Below, one piece after another: positions 32,461 through 40,469 of a stretch of 64,000 bases of DNA. Position 1 is the stretch's first letter, and each line of letters begins with the position of its first letter. The notes beneath the pieces were generated by a model, which saw only the letters and a program-made list of their open reading frames with translations, had not been told where the DNA came from and searched no databases. The stretch spans positions 1,364,001-1,428,000 of the forward strand of contig NZ_CP041360.1 of NCBI RefSeq assembly GCF_006965485.1, read 5' to 3'. Position numbers and translations under genes: made by a program. Source of the stretch: Spirosoma sp. KCTC 42546 (GTDB lineage Bacteria > Bacteroidota > Bacteroidia > Cytophagales > Spirosomataceae).

Positions 32461-33903
32461 TCACCTGGGCGTAAGCCATGATTCGGGGTTGAGTTTGGTA
32501 AACTCCTTCCAGATTTGGAACTGGATTTCAGACACCCCATTTTTATCCGTTGCTACCGTTCCGATGGATTCGCGGGCTTTTACGCGCTGACCTGCCCGGA
32601 CGGATACGCTTTTTAGCTTGGCATAAACGGTAAAGTAATCGCCATGCTGGATAGCCACCACGTTGTTCATGCCGGGCATACTCGTTACATCCTGCACAAT
32701 GCCATCATACACGGATCGAACGCCTTCTCCGGCATTTGTCTGAATATCAACGCCTTGGTTTTCTACGAAAATGCCTTTTAGTACTGGGTGAGGCTTTCGG
32801 CCAAATCGATCCGAAATGAATCCTTTTGTAACAGGCCAGGGTAAATGCGCTCGTGAAGCTGTGAATGACGAAGCCAGGGCAGTTTCTTCATCATTGAGGT
32901 TATTGTTCCGTCGTTCGTCAGGTTTTTTGACGGTGGGCTCAGGTTCAGTAGGGCGCTCCACTTTGGCCACATCGGCCGGGGCTGGTTTTTCGCCCGCCTT
33001 TTCGGCGGCTGCTATGGCATCTTCAGCCCGTTTGCGTTCGGCTGCTTTTCGGGCGGCTTCCAGTCGGGCAAGGCGGTCACGTTCGGCACGCTCACGTGCT
33101 TCACGTTCAGCCCGTTCTTTGGCTTCCCGCGCAATGATGCGGGTAATCATAGATTCGAGCCGGTTGATGGCCCGTCGGCTTTCAGCCAGTTCTGCCTGGA
33201 GTTCAGCTTCTTTCTGGCTTAACTCTTTAACTACTACATTTTTCTCAACCTTCAGCGTTTCAAGCTTTTTAGTCTCATTTAATTTGGCACCAATCGTACT
33301 TTTCTGTTCCAGGCGTTTGTGTTGGGTAGCCTTTTGTTTTCCCTGTAGCATGACCTGTACGTTATTCATTTGCCGTACCTGACTCTGGCGGGCATCAGAA
33401 TACTGACGTAGGTACCGGTACCGGGCAACGAGCTGGTTGAAGTTGTCGGATGCAAATAAAAAGCCCATTGGATTAACCTGCTGCCGTCGTTTATCGGCGG
33501 CATAAATCATAGAGCCGTATTCTGACTTAAGCTTGTTTAGGTCCTGGGTGAGGGTTGTGCTGGCCTGGCGAAGCTCCGCAATTTCAGCCTCAGTTAATCG
33601 AAGGTCTTTATTAAGTAGACCAATCTGTTTCGATTGTGTCTGAATTTGCTGATCAAGGGCCTTCAACTGACCCAAGCTGGCTTGCTTCTCCGTTGCAGTT
33701 TGTTTCAGAATCGTGCGTATCTGGTTCATTTTTTCCAGATTCTGCTTCTTTTCCTTCTCTAAAACCTGCCGATTGCGCTGCGTTTGATTCGGCGGCTGAA
33801 CTTGTGCCTGAGCCGGTTCGGTAAACCACACAATACTGAGCACCATCAGATTGATAGCTGACCAGAAAACGATTCGAAAGGTAGACAAACGAGTGGGGTG
33901 CAT
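32461..33903 (-). CDS. EnvC-like murein hydrolase activator (coiled coil plus degenerate M23/LytM domain)
   Basis: The 480-residue envelope protein has a signal-anchor (STFRIVFWSAINLMVLSIVW), then a long coiled coil (about 45-300, with EAREREARERAERDR-like repeats), a linker rich in Glu/Pro/Lys, and a C-terminal LytM-like domain. In catalytic LytM proteins the metal ligands are in HxxxD and HxH motifs; here the first becomes VENQGVDIQ (Asn in place of His) and the second becomes QHGDYFTVYAKL (no HxH pair). Loss of ligands matches EnvC-type activators that stimulate amidases at division rather than cutting peptidoglycan. It forms a cluster with the DUF4292 lipoprotein and TPR gene upstream. 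Confidence 0.85.
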   Translation of the reverse strand: MHPTRLSTFRIVFWSAINLMVLSIVWFTEPAQAQVQPPNQTQRNRQVLEKEKKQNLEKMNQIRTILKQTATEKQASLGQLKALDQQIQTQSKQIGLLNKDLRLTEAEIAELRQASTTLTQDLNKLKSEYGSMIYAADKRRQQVNPMGFLFASDNFNQLVARYRYLRQYSDARQSQVRQMNNVQVMLQGKQKATQHKRLEQKSTIGAKLNETKKLETLKVEKNVVVKELSQKEAELQAELAESRRAINRLESMITRIIAREAKERAEREARERAERDRLARLEAARKAAERKRAEDAIAAAEKAGEKPAPADVAKVERPTEPEPTVKKPDERRNNNLNDEETALASSFTASRAHLPWPVTKGFISDRFGRKPHPVLKGIFVENQGVDIQTNAGEGVRSVYDGIVQDVTSMPGMNNVVAIQHGDYFTVYAKLKSVSVRAGQRVKARESIGTVATDKNGVSEIQFQIWKEFTKLNPESWLTPR

Positions 33904-33927
33904 GGGTTCTAAAACCAACGAAAATTC

Positions 33928-34800
33928 TTAAGGCCGACGCTGGTAATTGGATGGAATCGTGAATGGGAATCCCGGGTTTTTATCGACCAGTTCGACTTTG
34001 TTATGTTTGATACGAAGCAAGGTTTGGTAAAACTGCCCGTCGGTCTTCGATTGGTAATCGAGGGTAACGAGGCTGGTGTACGGAAACAGGAAATTATTGA
34101 GGGACGTAAAATCCTCATAATCCAGCCGCAACGTGTTTTTGGTTGGCTGTTCCGTCACCATTAGTTTTTTTAATTTTCGGTCCTGTTCGCCGATATAATT
34201 TTCAACCAGTACTTTTCCTTCGCTCTGCCGCAGCAATAAATAGTCGCGCTCATTTTTGATTTTTTGCGCCGGACGTTTTGGTAAAGGTAAGTTGCCAACG
34301 ATCAGTGCCTGTAACAACTGGAAGTTCATTTGAAAGTTGAACTGCTTACTCAGCGTTGGGAAATCATAAACGGTATATTCCCGATGGATCTTGTCGATGA
34401 TCGTGATAGAATCGTGGGTAATCAGTCCCCGAACAGCTTCGATCCCCAGTTTGGAGACCGACAACCAGATCAGGCTGTCTTTCCGAACCCGGATATTAAC
34501 ACTGGCATTATCAATGTCCTGCGATGGGCTTTTGAAGGAAATTTTTGATTTGGCTGCGAGGTAGCGAAAGTCTATTTCGGCAACATTGGCCCGGGCTTCT
34601 TCAATACCCGGACGGGCTGGACGAATAACAGTGACGGTATCGGTAGGTGCACTCGGTGCAGGGCGGGCAGCTAATGTGGAGTCAGGTATAGATGATGTAA
34701 CAACAACCGGGTTGGTGGAGCGCGACATACGGTTACGTCGACAGCCTTCCGAACCCAGTACGGTAATCAACAGTACTGTAATGCACAGGTATTTATTCAT
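33928..34800 (-). CDS. DUF4292 lipoprotein (LolA-like fold family)
   Basis: The 290-residue protein begins with a lipoprotein signal MNKYLCITVLLITVLGSEGC, whose lipobox cysteine is residue 20. Then come a Ser/Pro/Thr-rich linker and a domain with LAAKSKISFKSPSQDIDNAS, KDSLIWLSVSKLGIEAVRGL and YKNERDYLLLRQ-like QKIKNERDYLLLRQSEGKVL. This matches the Bacteroidota DUF4292 family, whose fold resembles lipoprotein carriers. In many Bacteroidota it sits, as here, between a TPR protein and an EnvC-like protein, suggesting a role in envelope biogenesis. Exact function is not established. The gap to the TPR gene contains a palindrome. Confidence 0.82.
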   Translation of the reverse strand: MNKYLCITVLLITVLGSEGCRRNRMSRSTNPVVVTSSIPDSTLAARPAPSAPTDTVTVIRPARPGIEEARANVAEIDFRYLAAKSKISFKSPSQDIDNASVNIRVRKDSLIWLSVSKLGIEAVRGLITHDSITIIDKIHREYTVYDFPTLSKQFNFQMNFQLLQALIVGNLPLPKRPAQKIKNERDYLLLRQSEGKVLVENYIGEQDRKLKKLMVTEQPTKNTLRLDYEDFTSLNNFLFPYTSLVTLDYQSKTDGQFYQTLLRIKHNKVELVDKNPGFPFTIPSNYQRRP

Positions 34801-34815
34801 TTGGAAGATTTTCGA

Positions 34816-34891
34816 TTTTCAGTTTACGGTTTACGGTAGGCTGACGCAACAATGATGACGCGTCAGCCTACCGTAAGCCGTAAACTGAAAA
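34816..34891. repeat. 32-bp-arm inverted repeat, GTTTACGG class
   Basis: The arms 34816-34847 and 34860-34891 pair over 32 bases with one mismatch and a 12-base loop; they start TTTTCAGTTTACGG. It separates the TPR gene stop (34905) from the DUF4292 start (34800). Confidence 0.9.
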
Positions 34892-34904
34892 CCATAAACT
34901 ATTT

Positions 34905-36686
34905 TTACAACTTTCCAGTAGCTATCTTTTTCTCTAGATCAGGGCTGGCATTGCCTTTCGTTTTTGCCTGTTTCCACTGCTCTATTGCTTTGTCTGGCTG
35001 ACCAAGCTGGAAAAGAACATCACCGTAATGCTCAATAATGGTCCCACTTACATTAGCTGGGTCGGCCAGGGCTTTTTCCAGATATTGCTTTGCTTTGGTG
35101 TAGTCTTTCGACACGTACAACACCCAGGCATAGGTGTCCAGGTAAGTTGCATTGGTTGGGTTCCGTTCAACAAGTTTCTGCGCCAATTGGATAGCGCGGG
35201 GCAGATTCTCTTTACGTAAAGACAGAAAGTAACTGTAATTGTTCAGAACGTGGTCGTTGATAGGGTCTAGTTTAAGGACGGCTTCGTATGACTCATCTGA
35301 TTTTGCGTGGTCCCCAATCCCATTATAAGCATCGCCTAATTGGGCATCAATCTGTTTTTTAAGGTCACTGTTCGATGTGGTAGCTAGCAACTTACGACTC
35401 TCTTCGAGTGCATCAACAGCTTGCTGGTATTTCCGTTTAAATAAATTGGCCGTTCCATTGGAGTACCAGAACAAGCCTTGTGTGGGGAACACCTCAAGGG
35501 CTTTTTCAGAATGGGCCAGTAAGCTATCCACCTGGTTCAGCTCACCATCTAATTGCAGCAAAGCGCCCCATACTTCATAAACAGACCCATCGAGCCGGGC
35601 TGCTTTTGCATAGGCATCACGGGCTTCTGTTTTTTTGCCTTGCTGCATGAGCAAATCAGCCAGCATGATCTGGGTTTTCGGATCATTCGGTGAGCTTTTG
35701 GCTAAGTTCTGCGCCATACCGAGGGCATCCTGACGAGCGGTTGTATTTTCGCCGGTCATTCCTACATAACTCGATAAAATACGCGCTTTCAAGCCTGCTT
35801 CCAGATTTGGATTAGCCAGGACCTGATTCAACTCTTTCGTCACGCGATCCATATCGCCTTTTTTGCGATAGATATCGGCCAGTAATACGTGGGCTTGGGG
35901 TAAATCAGAACTTAACTTGAGTGCCCGGTCAATCCAGTTAATGGCCTGATCTCCCCGATCGTTGGCAATGAGTAACTCGGCTCCTTCGAGAAGATAATCA
36001 GGATCAGAAGGCTCTGATGCCACTAGTTTTTCGGCTTCTTCAACCGCCTTGTCGATTTTATTCTGTTTCAAATAAATCCGCTGTTTCTGCCGGATAATTT
36101 CCTCATTCAACCCTAACTCGCGCTCTACTTTATTGTAGGCTTCGAGCGCTTTGTCTGGCTTTTCGTTGAACAGATAGATGGCTGCTAATTCGACTCCGTA
36201 CTCAGCATTTTCGGGCCCTTTTTTAAGCAGTTTTTCGTAGAGTTCTTCCGCTTCGGCGTAGCGTTTTTGTTTGACGAACAGCTCAGCTAACAGAAGAGTA
36301 TAGAACTTATTTTGATTATCTAACGAATAGGCTTTCGTGGCGTAAGGAATTGCTTCCGCAATTTTTCCGGTCTTTAGCAACGCATTGGCTGTAGAATACT
36401 GAGCGGCAGCGTTGTTCGGGTCTTTCTGAAGAACTTTTCCGAACTGGGCAATGGCCTTCGTGGGTTCGTCGGTCATCAGGTAACGGATACCCTCTGTAAA
36501 CTGTGTTTCGGCTTCAATACGCGTAGTGGTGGTCGACGCAGACTTGGCCAGGGTGGTGTCAGAACCAGCTTTTTCGCGCCGACGTTGGGCAGAAGCGGGT
36601 ACCACTGTGAACCAAATAACCAGTCCAAGACTGCCCATCCATCCAATCAGGAGCCGGTTAGAGAAAAATTTGTATAACGTTTTCAT
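34905..36686 (-). CDS. Tetratricopeptide-repeat protein, probably periplasmic
   Basis: The 593-residue protein has an N-terminal signal or anchor (MKTLYKFFSNRLLIGWMGSL followed by GLVIWFTVVPASA) and then a series of TPR motifs across almost the entire length, for example TKAIAQFGKVLQKDPNNAAA, KLLKKGPENAEYGVELAAIY, ASEPSDPDYLLEGAELLIAN and LVERNPTNATYLDTYAWVLY. Such solenoids act as scaffolds for protein interactions. Together with the DUF4292 lipoprotein and the EnvC-like protein it forms a conserved Bacteroidota envelope cluster. The start at 36686 is chosen because it begins the hydrophobic signal. A promoter box lies upstream at 36772. Confidence 0.88.
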   Translation of the reverse strand: MKTLYKFFSNRLLIGWMGSLGLVIWFTVVPASAQRRREKAGSDTTLAKSASTTTTRIEAETQFTEGIRYLMTDEPTKAIAQFGKVLQKDPNNAAAQYSTANALLKTGKIAEAIPYATKAYSLDNQNKFYTLLLAELFVKQKRYAEAEELYEKLLKKGPENAEYGVELAAIYLFNEKPDKALEAYNKVERELGLNEEIIRQKQRIYLKQNKIDKAVEEAEKLVASEPSDPDYLLEGAELLIANDRGDQAINWIDRALKLSSDLPQAHVLLADIYRKKGDMDRVTKELNQVLANPNLEAGLKARILSSYVGMTGENTTARQDALGMAQNLAKSSPNDPKTQIMLADLLMQQGKKTEARDAYAKAARLDGSVYEVWGALLQLDGELNQVDSLLAHSEKALEVFPTQGLFWYSNGTANLFKRKYQQAVDALEESRKLLATTSNSDLKKQIDAQLGDAYNGIGDHAKSDESYEAVLKLDPINDHVLNNYSYFLSLRKENLPRAIQLAQKLVERNPTNATYLDTYAWVLYVSKDYTKAKQYLEKALADPANVSGTIIEHYGDVLFQLGQPDKAIEQWKQAKTKGNASPDLEKKIATGKL

Positions 36687-36771
36687 ACTGGTCTGCGAAT
36701 AGACGAACTTACTTACCAAAACGCGCTCTGCCTCGTTCTATTGCGGCTTTGATTTAAGTAAGTTCCTTAGA

Positions 36772-36779
36772 CAAAGGTA
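36772..36779 (-). promoter_or_regulatory. -7 promoter box for the TPR-DUF4292-EnvC cluster
   Basis: Minus-strand TACCTTTG lies 86 bases upstream of the TPR start. It is the only TAnnTTTG box before this three-gene cluster. Confidence 0.5.
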
Positions 36780-36803
36780 GTTCAAAATGACGGAATGATT
36801 AGC

Positions 36804-36876
36804 AAGGGGCGTGGAGCAGGGAGCTCAGCATCCGAAAAGCCTTCTTTTACTCCGAGCTCACTGCTCTACGCTCCTT
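36804..36876. repeat. Inverted repeat, GGAGCAGGG class, upstream of the Ohr gene
   Basis: The arms 36804-36826 (contains GGGGCGTGGAGCAGGGAGCTC) and 36854-36876 pair with three mismatches. Almost the same arm recurs in the palindrome at 37441-37500 on the other side of the Ohr gene. Confidence 0.75.
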
Positions 36877-37016
36877 GTTTCCTGCAAATACGTTGCCCTG
36901 GTTGTACAAGACTTCCTAAATATAGTGGAAGAATGGATTCAGGGTTCTATAACTTTTCGACTGATCAGGGGTTTATCATCGGACAGCACACGGCTGAAAA
37001 CTTTAAATCTGTATAA

Positions 37017-37430
37017 ATGGAAACCTTGTATACTGCCACCGTCAGCAATGTCGGCGGGCGCGAAGGTGATGTAAAATCACTCGATGGTATTTTAGAAATG
37101 GATGTTAAACGGCCGGTTGAGATGCACGGCGAAGGAGGGAAACCGAATCCGGAGATGCTATTTGCTGCGGCCTACAGCTCATGCTACAATGGCGCCTTGA
37201 TGGCGGTGGCGGAACGTCGGAAAGTTATCCTGCCTACACATGCCGTGGAGGTTAGTATTTCGCTTAATAAAGACGGAAACAATATGTTTCTGTCGGGGAA
37301 AATTACGGTGAAAGCCCCTGGAATGGACCATGATCAGCTACAACAGCTAGCCGAATCTGCCCATATCGTTTGCCCTTACTCAAAAGCGGTAAAGGGAAAT
37401 ATGGAGATGAAAATTGAGGTGTTGGTGTAA
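37017..37430 (+). CDS. Organic hydroperoxide resistance protein (Ohr/OsmC family)
   Basis: The 137-residue thiol peroxidase should reduce organic hydroperoxides. The two catalytic cysteines are present at Cys56 (AAAYSSCYNGALM) and Cys119 (HIVCPYSKAVKGN). The fold is typical: N-terminal strands (LYTATVSNVGGREGDVKSLD), the conserved GKPNPEMLFAAAYSSC, and the strand ILPTHAVEVSISLN. The canonical fused GGAGTNPEQLFA-type segment is varied. No OhrR regulator is next to it. The gene is flanked by two palindromes with matching arms. Confidence 0.9.
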   Translation: METLYTATVSNVGGREGDVKSLDGILEMDVKRPVEMHGEGGKPNPEMLFAAAYSSCYNGALMAVAERRKVILPTHAVEVSISLNKDGNNMFLSGKITVKAPGMDHDQLQQLAESAHIVCPYSKAVKGNMEMKIEVLV

Positions 37431-37440
37431 GATGTTCGTG

Positions 37441-37500
37441 AGGAGCAAGGGGCGCGGAGCAGGGAAGTATGAAGATACCCTGCTCCGCGCTCCTTGCTCT
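37441..37500. repeat. Inverted repeat, GGAGCAGGG class, downstream of the Ohr gene
   Basis: The arms near 37441-37464 (AGGAGCAAGGGGCGCGGAGC...) and 37478-37500 pair over 23 bases with two mismatches and a short loop. It lies between the convergent stops of the Ohr gene (37430) and the Dabb gene (37500). Confidence 0.85.
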
Positions 37501-37799
37501 TACCCAACGGCGTCATAGATTTTCACCCGTTCCCAGAGGTGAGCGCATTTCTCTACAAATGCCAGATGAACAGGGTGGTCCTGATAAATATCGTGGGCAG
37601 CTTTGTCGGCAAACACCAGCGTTAACGCAAAGTCATACGTATGGTCAATTACCGGGCGACGCGTTTCGGCGGGAGTACCGATGTATACCGTTGAAATTTC
37701 GGATACAGCTTTTAAGGTTTCGAGACCAGCGCGAAGGGCATCATGGTCGGCTTGGCTTTCGGGATGATGGAGCCAGAAAAATACGGAGTGAACAAACAT
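37500..37799 (-). CDS. Dabb-domain protein (stress-responsive alpha/beta barrel)
   Basis: The 99-residue dimeric alpha-beta barrel starts MFVHSVFFWLHHPESQADHD and has the helix-strand pattern LRAGLETLKAVSEIST, YDFALTLVFADKAAHDIYQD and HPVHLAFVEKCAHLWERVKI typical of Dabb proteins. The catalytic or binding role is unknown; plant and bacterial relatives respond to stress. The gene is convergent with the Ohr gene, with the palindrome between them. Confidence 0.85.
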   Translation of the reverse strand: MFVHSVFFWLHHPESQADHDALRAGLETLKAVSEISTVYIGTPAETRRPVIDHTYDFALTLVFADKAAHDIYQDHPVHLAFVEKCAHLWERVKIYDAVG

Positions 37800-37843
37800 A
37801 CTATCGGTTGACAGGGCTTTTAAGACTGAACCGTAAAAGTAAT

Positions 37844-37934
37844 AGTAGGAGGCCTTTCGTCAATAACAGCACCCTGGTTATTTCGAGCTTATTCGAGAAC
37901 CCATGTGTTGTTGTTGCCGAAAGGCCTCCTACTG
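37844..37934. terminator. Stem-loop between the Dabb and XRE genes
   Basis: AGTAGGAGGCCTTTCG (37844-37859) pairs perfectly with CGAAAGGCCTCCTACT (37919-37934) over 16 bases. The inner 59 bases form no perfect second stem. The downstream T-run TGTTTTCT supports termination on the plus strand. Confidence 0.7.
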
Positions 37935-37961
37935 TTTTCTAGTCAATATGAAAAACGAGTT

Positions 37962-38237
37962 TTAACTCACATCACCCCTCCCCAATAACTTCTCTGCAAA
38001 ATGCTCATCGGCTAAAAGTTTCCGAATAATATCAAGATCACTTTCACTTAGTAAATCACCAATACTTATCTGATATAAGTTGGCCAGGCCTTCCAGCTTA
38101 TTAATAGGGGGTTGAGTCTGACCGCTCTCCCATTTACAATACGCAGGTTGGGTCATGCCTATATTAAACGCGATGTATTCCTGCGAATAACCAAACAACT
38201 GGCGTAATCGACGAAGCTTTTCCGATAGTACTGGCAT
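37962..38237 (-). CDS. XRE-family helix-turn-helix regulator
   Basis: The 91-residue protein is essentially one lambda-repressor-like DNA-binding domain: LRRLRQLFGYSQEYIAFNIG, MTQPAYCKWESGQTQPPINK and LEGLANLYQISIGDLLSE. The remaining tail is short and charged. It is divergent from the two peptide-precursor genes with 348 bases between them, which makes it a candidate regulator of the peptide locus. No ligand domain is present. Regulation of the peptides is inferred from position only. Confidence 0.85.
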   Translation of the reverse strand: MPVLSEKLRRLRQLFGYSQEYIAFNIGMTQPAYCKWESGQTQPPINKLEGLANLYQISIGDLLSESDLDIIRKLLADEHFAEKLLGRGDVS

Positions 38238-38585
38238 AGTTCACGAGTTTTATGAATCAACTTATAGGTACACTAAAAAGTAGATCGTCGCGCATAAGAA
38301 GCTATTCTATTGTTAATCGGTAGGTGAAATACGGATATATATAAGGGTTTGGATTTATTTAATAGTGCTCTTTCTTTAAATAATCCTGTATAATACTGGT
38401 TATGAGAGTATAACTGATAGCTATTTTTTTATAAAAACCAGTTATCAGAACGAGCCGCCCCATCCCCCAACTTTGTAACAAGCAAACGGCAACACAGTTT
38501 GATGGTTTCGAACAACGAACTGATTTGCCTTTGTGGAGCGGTTGCCGAAAAGCTTATAGAGTAGGCATTATTAATATATATCGTT
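38238..38585. promoter_or_regulatory. 348-base divergent control region between the XRE gene and the precursor peptides
   Basis: The region is A/T-rich near the XRE side. A TGCCTTTG element at 38526-38533 resembles the TAnnTTTG -7 box and is 53 bases upstream of the first precursor, with a TTTG at 38498-38501 as a possible but loosely spaced -33 element. No clear palindromic operator was found. Confidence 0.35.
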
Positions 38586-38828
38586 ATGAAAACGTTCGAT
38601 TTTGCTAACCTCGGCGTAGAGGAGCTGACAAACCAGGAAATGATCAACAATCAGGGTGGGGGAGATAGCACCAGCTTATTAAACATTGGATCAATTGCCA
38701 TTGGCGATCTGGTCGATCTGAGCGGCAATAGCCTGTTCAATGGCAACTATGCCTTGTTTAGTGGAAACAATACGGATGTAAGCCCAAGTACAGGCACAAG
38801 CATCAGCTTTAGTACAAGTCGGTCATAA
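38586..38828 (+). CDS. Double-glycine precursor peptide 1
   Basis: The 80-residue peptide has a leader that fits peptides processed by C39 proteases: LTNQEMINNQGG at residues 14-25, with Leu -12, Thr -11, Glu -8, Met -7 and Gly-Gly -2/-1 as in the LSxxELxxIxGG consensus. Position -4 is Asn instead of Ile. The mature part from residue 26 is about 55 residues, free of Cys, and rich in Ser, Asn and Gly; it carries a repeat-like NSLFNG...ALFSGN. The second paralogue follows 77 bases later, then the export genes. No modification enzyme is nearby, so an unmodified bacteriocin-like or signal peptide is likely. Confidence 0.75.
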   Translation: MKTFDFANLGVEELTNQEMINNQGGGDSTSLLNIGSIAIGDLVDLSGNSLFNGNYALFSGNNTDVSPSTGTSISFSTSRS

Positions 38829-38905
38829 CCGGATAAATTGATTGACGTAAGCCGAAAGAGTTGTTTGTCGAGTAGGTAATTGTTCACTTAAATTTTAAAA
38901 TCGTT

Positions 38906-39148
38906 ATGAAAACGTTCGATTTTGCTAACCTCGGTGTCGAGGAGCTAACTAATCAGGAAATGATCAATAATCATGGTGGTGGCGATAGCACCAGCATAGG
39001 CAATATAGGTTCAATACTGGTGGCCGATCTGGTCGATGTGAGCGGCAATAGCCTCTTTAACGGAGATAGCGCCTTGTTCAGTGGTAATAGTACCAGCGTG
39101 AACCCGGTAACGAGCACACTTTTTAACTTCAGTTCGCTGAGCTCGTAG
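38906..39148 (+). CDS. Double-glycine precursor peptide 2
   Basis: The 80-residue paralogue of the preceding peptide shares an identical first 22 residues and then differs at one leader residue (INNHGGG for INNQGGG). The putative cleavage site is after Gly25. The mature part begins GDSTSIGNIGSILVADLVDV and keeps the SGNSLFNG...ALFSGN block, but its C-terminus (NPVTSTLFNFSSLSS) diverges. Strong leader conservation with freer change in the cargo is typical of exported peptide pairs. A terminator follows at 39181, so the precursors are separately transcribed from the exporter. Confidence 0.75.
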   Translation: MKTFDFANLGVEELTNQEMINNHGGGDSTSIGNIGSILVADLVDVSGNSLFNGDSALFSGNSTSVNPVTSTLFNFSSLSS

Positions 39149-39180
39149 ATGAATCGGTAAAAGTAAAGTACTCAATTACG

Positions 39181-39244
39181 AACAGGGAGTTAGTCCGTAG
39201 AAACAGAAAACGTCTGTCTCAGGGGCTAAATCCCTGTTTTTTTG
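39181..39244 (+). terminator. Terminator between the precursor genes and the exporter genes
   Basis: AACAGGGAGTTAG (39181-39193) pairs with CTAAATCCCTGTT (39226-39238) with one mismatch, followed by a run of T. It should set the precursor and exporter transcripts apart. Confidence 0.75.
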
Positions 39245-39281
39245 TTATGCGTATATAGAACTCAATAGACTCAACGCAACT

Positions 39282-40469
39282 ATGAACGAATCTGAATTCT
39301 CGTATGGCTTAGTCACCTACTTGCCCAGGGTTAGTGTGCGGAGCCAGATTATTTATACAACGGTCCTGGGCGTCGTACTGCTTACAATAGTGGCGCTGCC
39401 GTTCATTTATGTCGATGTATCGGTGCAGGCAAATGGCCTGGTCAGACCTGTCTCGGAACGAAGCGAAGTGAAGGCAACGGCCGGGGCCGTTGTCGAGAAA
39501 GTAATGGTGCGTGAATGGCAACCTGTTAAAAAAGGACAGCCTCTTTTTCAGCTTCGATCGGATGCGCTGGATACCCGGAAGCAACTAGTCGATAAGCAAA
39601 TTGCTGAAAAAGTTGCTTTTGTGCGCGACCTGGATCAGCTTACTACAAAATCCTGGAAAGTAGTTAATGGCCTGGCTGCTCCGTTGTATCGACAGGAGTA
39701 CAATCAGTTCAGAGCTATCGTCGAAGAAAGCTGGAATTTGCAGGAGAAACGGAAACGTGAACTTCAGACGGCGCAGTTACTCTATTCCCAAAAAGTAATT
39801 GCGCGACTCGAATACGAAGATGCTCTCTATGCCCACAAAGCCGCATTGGCGCGCTACAATACACTCGTTGAGCAACAACGCAGTGATTGGCAAACGGATC
39901 TGACTCAGAGTAGGCGCGATTTGGCCAACCTTGAATCCGACGCACAGCAACTTCGTGAAGAACAGGAACTATACATGTTAAAAGCGCCTGTTGGTGGTAC
40001 GGCCAGCCAGTTAGCCGGGCGATATGCGGGTAGTTACGTGCAGCCGGGCGATGTACTGGCTGTTGTCTCTCCCGATTCTACACTGATTGCCGAAGCCTAT
40101 GTTCCCTCTAAAGACATTGGTCTGTTAAGGCCGGGCCAGCCGGTTCGCCTACAGGTCGATGCATTCGACTACAACCAATGGGGGCTGCTTACGGGGCGTG
40201 TCATCGATATTGCGAACGATTTTACAACATCAAATGGGGAGCCCGTATTCAAAGTCCGATGCCAGTTGGATAAACCCTACCTGAGTTTACGGAACGGCTA
40301 TAAGGGTCGCCTGAAGAAAGGAATGACTGTGCAAACCCGCTTTCAGGTGGCACGTCGTTCGTTGTTTCAACTACTCTATGATAAAGCCGATGACTGGTTA
40401 AATCCAGCCATTAGCAGTTCGAAAACTGCTACCACAAGCGCGCAGAAGGGGGGCGGTACTACCCTATGA
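39282..40469 (+). CDS. HlyD-family membrane fusion protein of the peptide exporter
   Basis: The 395-residue adaptor has a transmembrane anchor (about 22-45, TVLGVVLLTIVALPFIYV), then the lipoyl half VDVSVQANGLVRPVSERSEV and WQPVKKGQPLFQLRSDALDT. A coiled coil follows (about 90-230, with QLLYSQKVIARLEYEDALYA). The closing lipoyl half is APVGGTASQLAGRYAGSYVQ with VRLQVDAFDYNQWGLLTGRV. It should couple the ABC exporter to an outer-membrane duct; no TolC gene is in this cluster, so the general one may be used. Its stop overlaps the start of the exporter gene as ATGA at 40466-40469, indicating coupled translation. Confidence 0.9.
   Translation: MNESEFSYGLVTYLPRVSVRSQIIYTTVLGVVLLTIVALPFIYVDVSVQANGLVRPVSERSEVKATAGAVVEKVMVREWQPVKKGQPLFQLRSDALDTRKQLVDKQIAEKVAFVRDLDQLTTKSWKVVNGLAAPLYRQEYNQFRAIVEESWNLQEKRKRELQTAQLLYSQKVIARLEYEDALYAHKAALARYNTLVEQQRSDWQTDLTQSRRDLANLESDAQQLREEQELYMLKAPVGGTASQLAGRYAGSYVQPGDVLAVVSPDSTLIAEAYVPSKDIGLLRPGQPVRLQVDAFDYNQWGLLTGRVIDIANDFTTSNGEPVFKVRCQLDKPYLSLRNGYKGRLKKGMTVQTRFQVARRSLFQLLYDKADDWLNPAISSSKTATTSAQKGGGTTL

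Noticed and set aside
32816..33382. 188-codon plus-strand frame opposite the EnvC-like gene
   Set aside because: It is Ser/Arg/Ala-rich, as expected from the antisense of the Glu/Arg/Ala coiled coil, and has no independent support.
38586..39148. Lanthipeptide or other modified peptide interpretation
   Set aside because: The peptides contain no Cys in the cargo, and no LanM, YcaO, or other modifying enzyme is close. The radical SAM gene is 10 kb away and separated by unrelated genes.
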